DNA of 64,000 nt. Source: Auanema rhodensis (taxonomy: Eukaryota > Nematoda > Chromadorea > Rhabditida > Rhabditidae). Positions 61,987-64,000 of this stretch are shown here, in pieces. How positions within the stretch are numbered: position 1 is the stretch's first letter; every line of letters starts with the position of its first letter. Location of the stretch: NCBI GenBank assembly GCA_964057225.1, contig OZ059894.1, positions 8,690,131 to 8,754,130 of the forward strand, in the 5' to 3' direction. Both the position numbers and the translations under genes were made by a program. Below the pieces are notes generated by a model. It did not search any database. It had not been told where the DNA came from and saw only the letters and a list, made by a program, of their open reading frames with translations.

Positions 61987-63616
61987 CTGAACATCAATTA
62001 TATTATACAATTAATCATAATTCATCTATCTTTTCTATCTATTTCATCATCAAACACAATACTATTTTCATTTTCTTTCTAAATTTGAAATCAATTGATG
62101 CATACTAGAATCCTTATGGATCTGTTGAAATGTTCATCAATTGTTTTCATGTTTATCTCCTCCTGTAAGTATTTTCCTCCATTCGATATGATGTGCCTCT
62201 GCACATGACCAGATTAACTCCTTGATAATCATATGGTCATTCAGTTTTTCTCTTTATCATCATCTGAACTATCCTGATTTTCTTTGAGGCAGTTTCTCCT
62301 TGTAACGAGTACAAGTCATGATATGTACACTGTTTCTTAGATATTTTTCATTATTTCCTTATAATATTTGCCCTCCCCGCCTCCGATCACTGATCCTGAC
62401 ATCGAGCCCGGTTGACATTCACTAACTAACTTGCTAACACTTTCTCATTTTTTTCCCGTTTTGGTTGATACTAATCCAAATTTTTATTTTTCAAGCACTT
62501 AATTTGAAAATAATTTTTGATATCAGACCTTATTTCCTTTTTAAAAAAAAATTGAAAATTGTTCCAAACTATACCTGCGACTGAAAAAATGTAACCAAAC
62601 GTTAGTCGAAATATATTATTCTTGAGAATTTTCAAATGAATTTGTTCAAAATGGTAAGAACATGAATAACATAGTCAACTCTTGATGTATCACATTCCAA
62701 CTGACTGTAAATACGTTAGCATTACCAATCAATGATTGTTTTCAAGCTCTATCTCTTCCCGTCGTCCTCTTCATCTGAAGTAGAAATATTACATTATCTT
62801 CTATCTTCTTATTCATGTATCAATATTATTTTCTAGTTCAAAGTAATTGTACATTCTTCTATGTTCTCTTCTCTCAAAACTTCTGTGCTGGCTGGAATTA
62901 CGAAATGATTCTGCTCCCTTGATCATCTGGCACAGTAAGCTTTTTTCTTGCCAATTTGAAAACTGAGCGAACAGCCATTTGTGTTTCTCATATCTAATTG
63001 TTCAATCGCCAGGCAGTTTTTTAAGGCCTGCATACCTGCTCTTTTAATTAGTTTTTGAGGTTTTCACCATTTGATGGTTTCTGAATTCATATAGCTATCT
63101 ATGTCAATGGCTTTTTCATCAAGTCATTCTTTCTTTCAAGATCATACTATTCATAAATCAAATTATTAAAGTTTTGTTCTAGTTTATGTTATATATAACA
63201 TCAAATATATTTGATATAATATATGATATAGTAATACAATTTTACAAACACAAGAAACTGAAAACAAATTAATTTTGTCGATGACATCGAACATGTAAGC
63301 GAGCACAGACGTAAGAACTTTAGGTAAAACATGGTTGCATCGTCTGAGCGTGGATGATTTTCACTCTAGGTGATTTAAGCACCAAGTCGAATTGACTGTT
63401 GGGCACAAGTACTTTAGTTCGGAAACCTCGGAAGCAAATTGCCTGAGGCTTCGAATTGAAAGTTGACCTCAATGTGAAATATTAGCGTTATTCCAATCTG
63501 CTTCATAGCCGCTTAATGCTTCATTGGATGAATTTAATAATTTTATTAATTTGTTTTATTATATATATAGATGCATAGGAAATATTAATTTTCGACAAAT
63601 TTTTATACACTTAATT
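61987..63616. other. 3' UTR and intergenic spacer
   Basis: 1.6 kb between the kinase stop and the aspartic protease stop, which converge. AT-rich; 63290-63480 is GC-richer and may be a repeat remnant. No gene seen. Confidence 0.5.
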
Positions 63617-63973
63617 CTACATTTGGTGCTTAGCCAAAGCAAATCCAATCCTAGCGTTCTGAATATCGTAAACATTGCAATAAGTACGAATGAAAGAATC
63701 TCCAAGAATCCAATCAGGTCCTCCAAATGTATTTCCCATTCCGAAGAAGGTAAGAACACACTGAAGTATAAGAATAAATATTTGATAAGGTATCGTGAAT
63801 CATCTCACTTTTCCTTTTGGAAGACCCAAGTCCAAAACATACTCCACAGATGGTACATTGTACTTTTGGCCACCAATGGTGAAGGTGAGATCAGGAAGAC
63901 TGTTCATCTTTGAGCATGGAACGGTATAAAAATCATTTTCAAAGTCGTAAGAAGCCTTAAGCTGCTTGACAAT
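63617..63973 (-). CDS. Pepsin-type (A1) aspartic protease, C-terminal exons only
   Basis: Cathepsin D/pepsin-like endopeptidase, in nematodes typically lysosomal or intestinal. The last two exons are visible (63809-63973 and 63617-63760); the acceptor before the first is at 63974, and the rest lies beyond the right edge. The 102 visible residues contain TVPCSKMNSLPDLTFTIGGQ, then LDLGLPKGKCVLTFFGMG, and the C-terminal lobe signature GGPDWILGDSFIRTYCNVYD followed by RIGFALAKH. The paired cysteines (in TVPCSK and GKCVL) match the conserved disulfide of the second lobe. Both catalytic Asp residues must lie in exons outside the window. Confidence 0.93.
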
Positions 63974-64000
63974 CTGGAAAAATGAGCTTATGTATTGTAT

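Overview
This window is nematode nuclear DNA. It is AT-rich, with many 40-50 nt introns ending in TTTCAG or similar, acceptor-like TTTCAG/TTTTTAG sites a few bases upstream of start codons (spliced-leader type), degenerate TTAGGC-type telomeric hexamers at about 45.5 kb, and gene families expanded in nematodes (CYP2-like P450, GT92/DUF23, DUF229). No species can be named from the sequence alone. All gene models were spliced by hand. Except where stated, exon phases join and total lengths are multiples of three.

0-8.7 kb: the first 448 codons of a microsomal cytochrome P450 (minus, runs off the left edge); a 186-aa CCCH zinc-finger protein (minus), head-to-head with a complete 28-exon exportin-7/RanBP16 (plus, 1092 aa).

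9.5-16.1 kb: a tandem, nearly identical 2978-bp duplication. Each unit carries a complete GT92 glycosyltransferase gene (464 aa as modelled). A third partial copy of the unit's tail and two minisatellites follow.

16.1-18.1 kb: a ten-exon plant-type GH19 chitinase (minus, 467 aa, signal peptide). 18.1-21.0 kb is intergenic with no gene seen.

21.0-24.0 kb: a secreted cystine-knot protein whose C-terminus has the spacing and motifs of the insect PTTH/Trunk family, with an apparent 1-nt frameshift in exon 3. It is tail-to-tail with ALG14 (minus, 216 aa), the membrane subunit of the second dolichol-linked oligosaccharide transferase.

24.5-33.6 kb: a 12-exon gene for a nuclear cap-binding subunit 3 (NCBP3)-like protein (403 aa). 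It has introns of 2.8, 1.8 and 2.1 kb and a 31-bp-period minisatellite in intron 10.

33.6-50.4 kb: about 17 kb without a convincing gene. The left part is AT-rich with one possible coding relic at 35.4-35.7 kb. The right part is rich in pyrimidine tracts on the plus strand, a (TA)n array and the telomere-like patch. It is probably the upstream region of the next gene.

50.4-62.0 kb: a complete novel-type protein kinase C (PKC epsilon class, pkc-1-like, 697 aa, 18 exons). Its 6.1-kb intron 4 contains a complete 13-exon DUF229 sulfatase-like gene on the opposite strand. The window ends with the C-terminal two exons of a pepsin-type aspartic protease (minus).

Functionally the genes are a mixed set: xenobiotic or lipid oxidation, RNA processing and nuclear transport (exportin-7, NCBP3-like, CCCH), glycan synthesis or turnover (ALG14, GT92 pair, GH19) and signalling (PKC, cystine-knot ligand). 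There is no sign of a single operon. The GT92 array and the PTTH/Trunk-like ligand are the most interesting parts.
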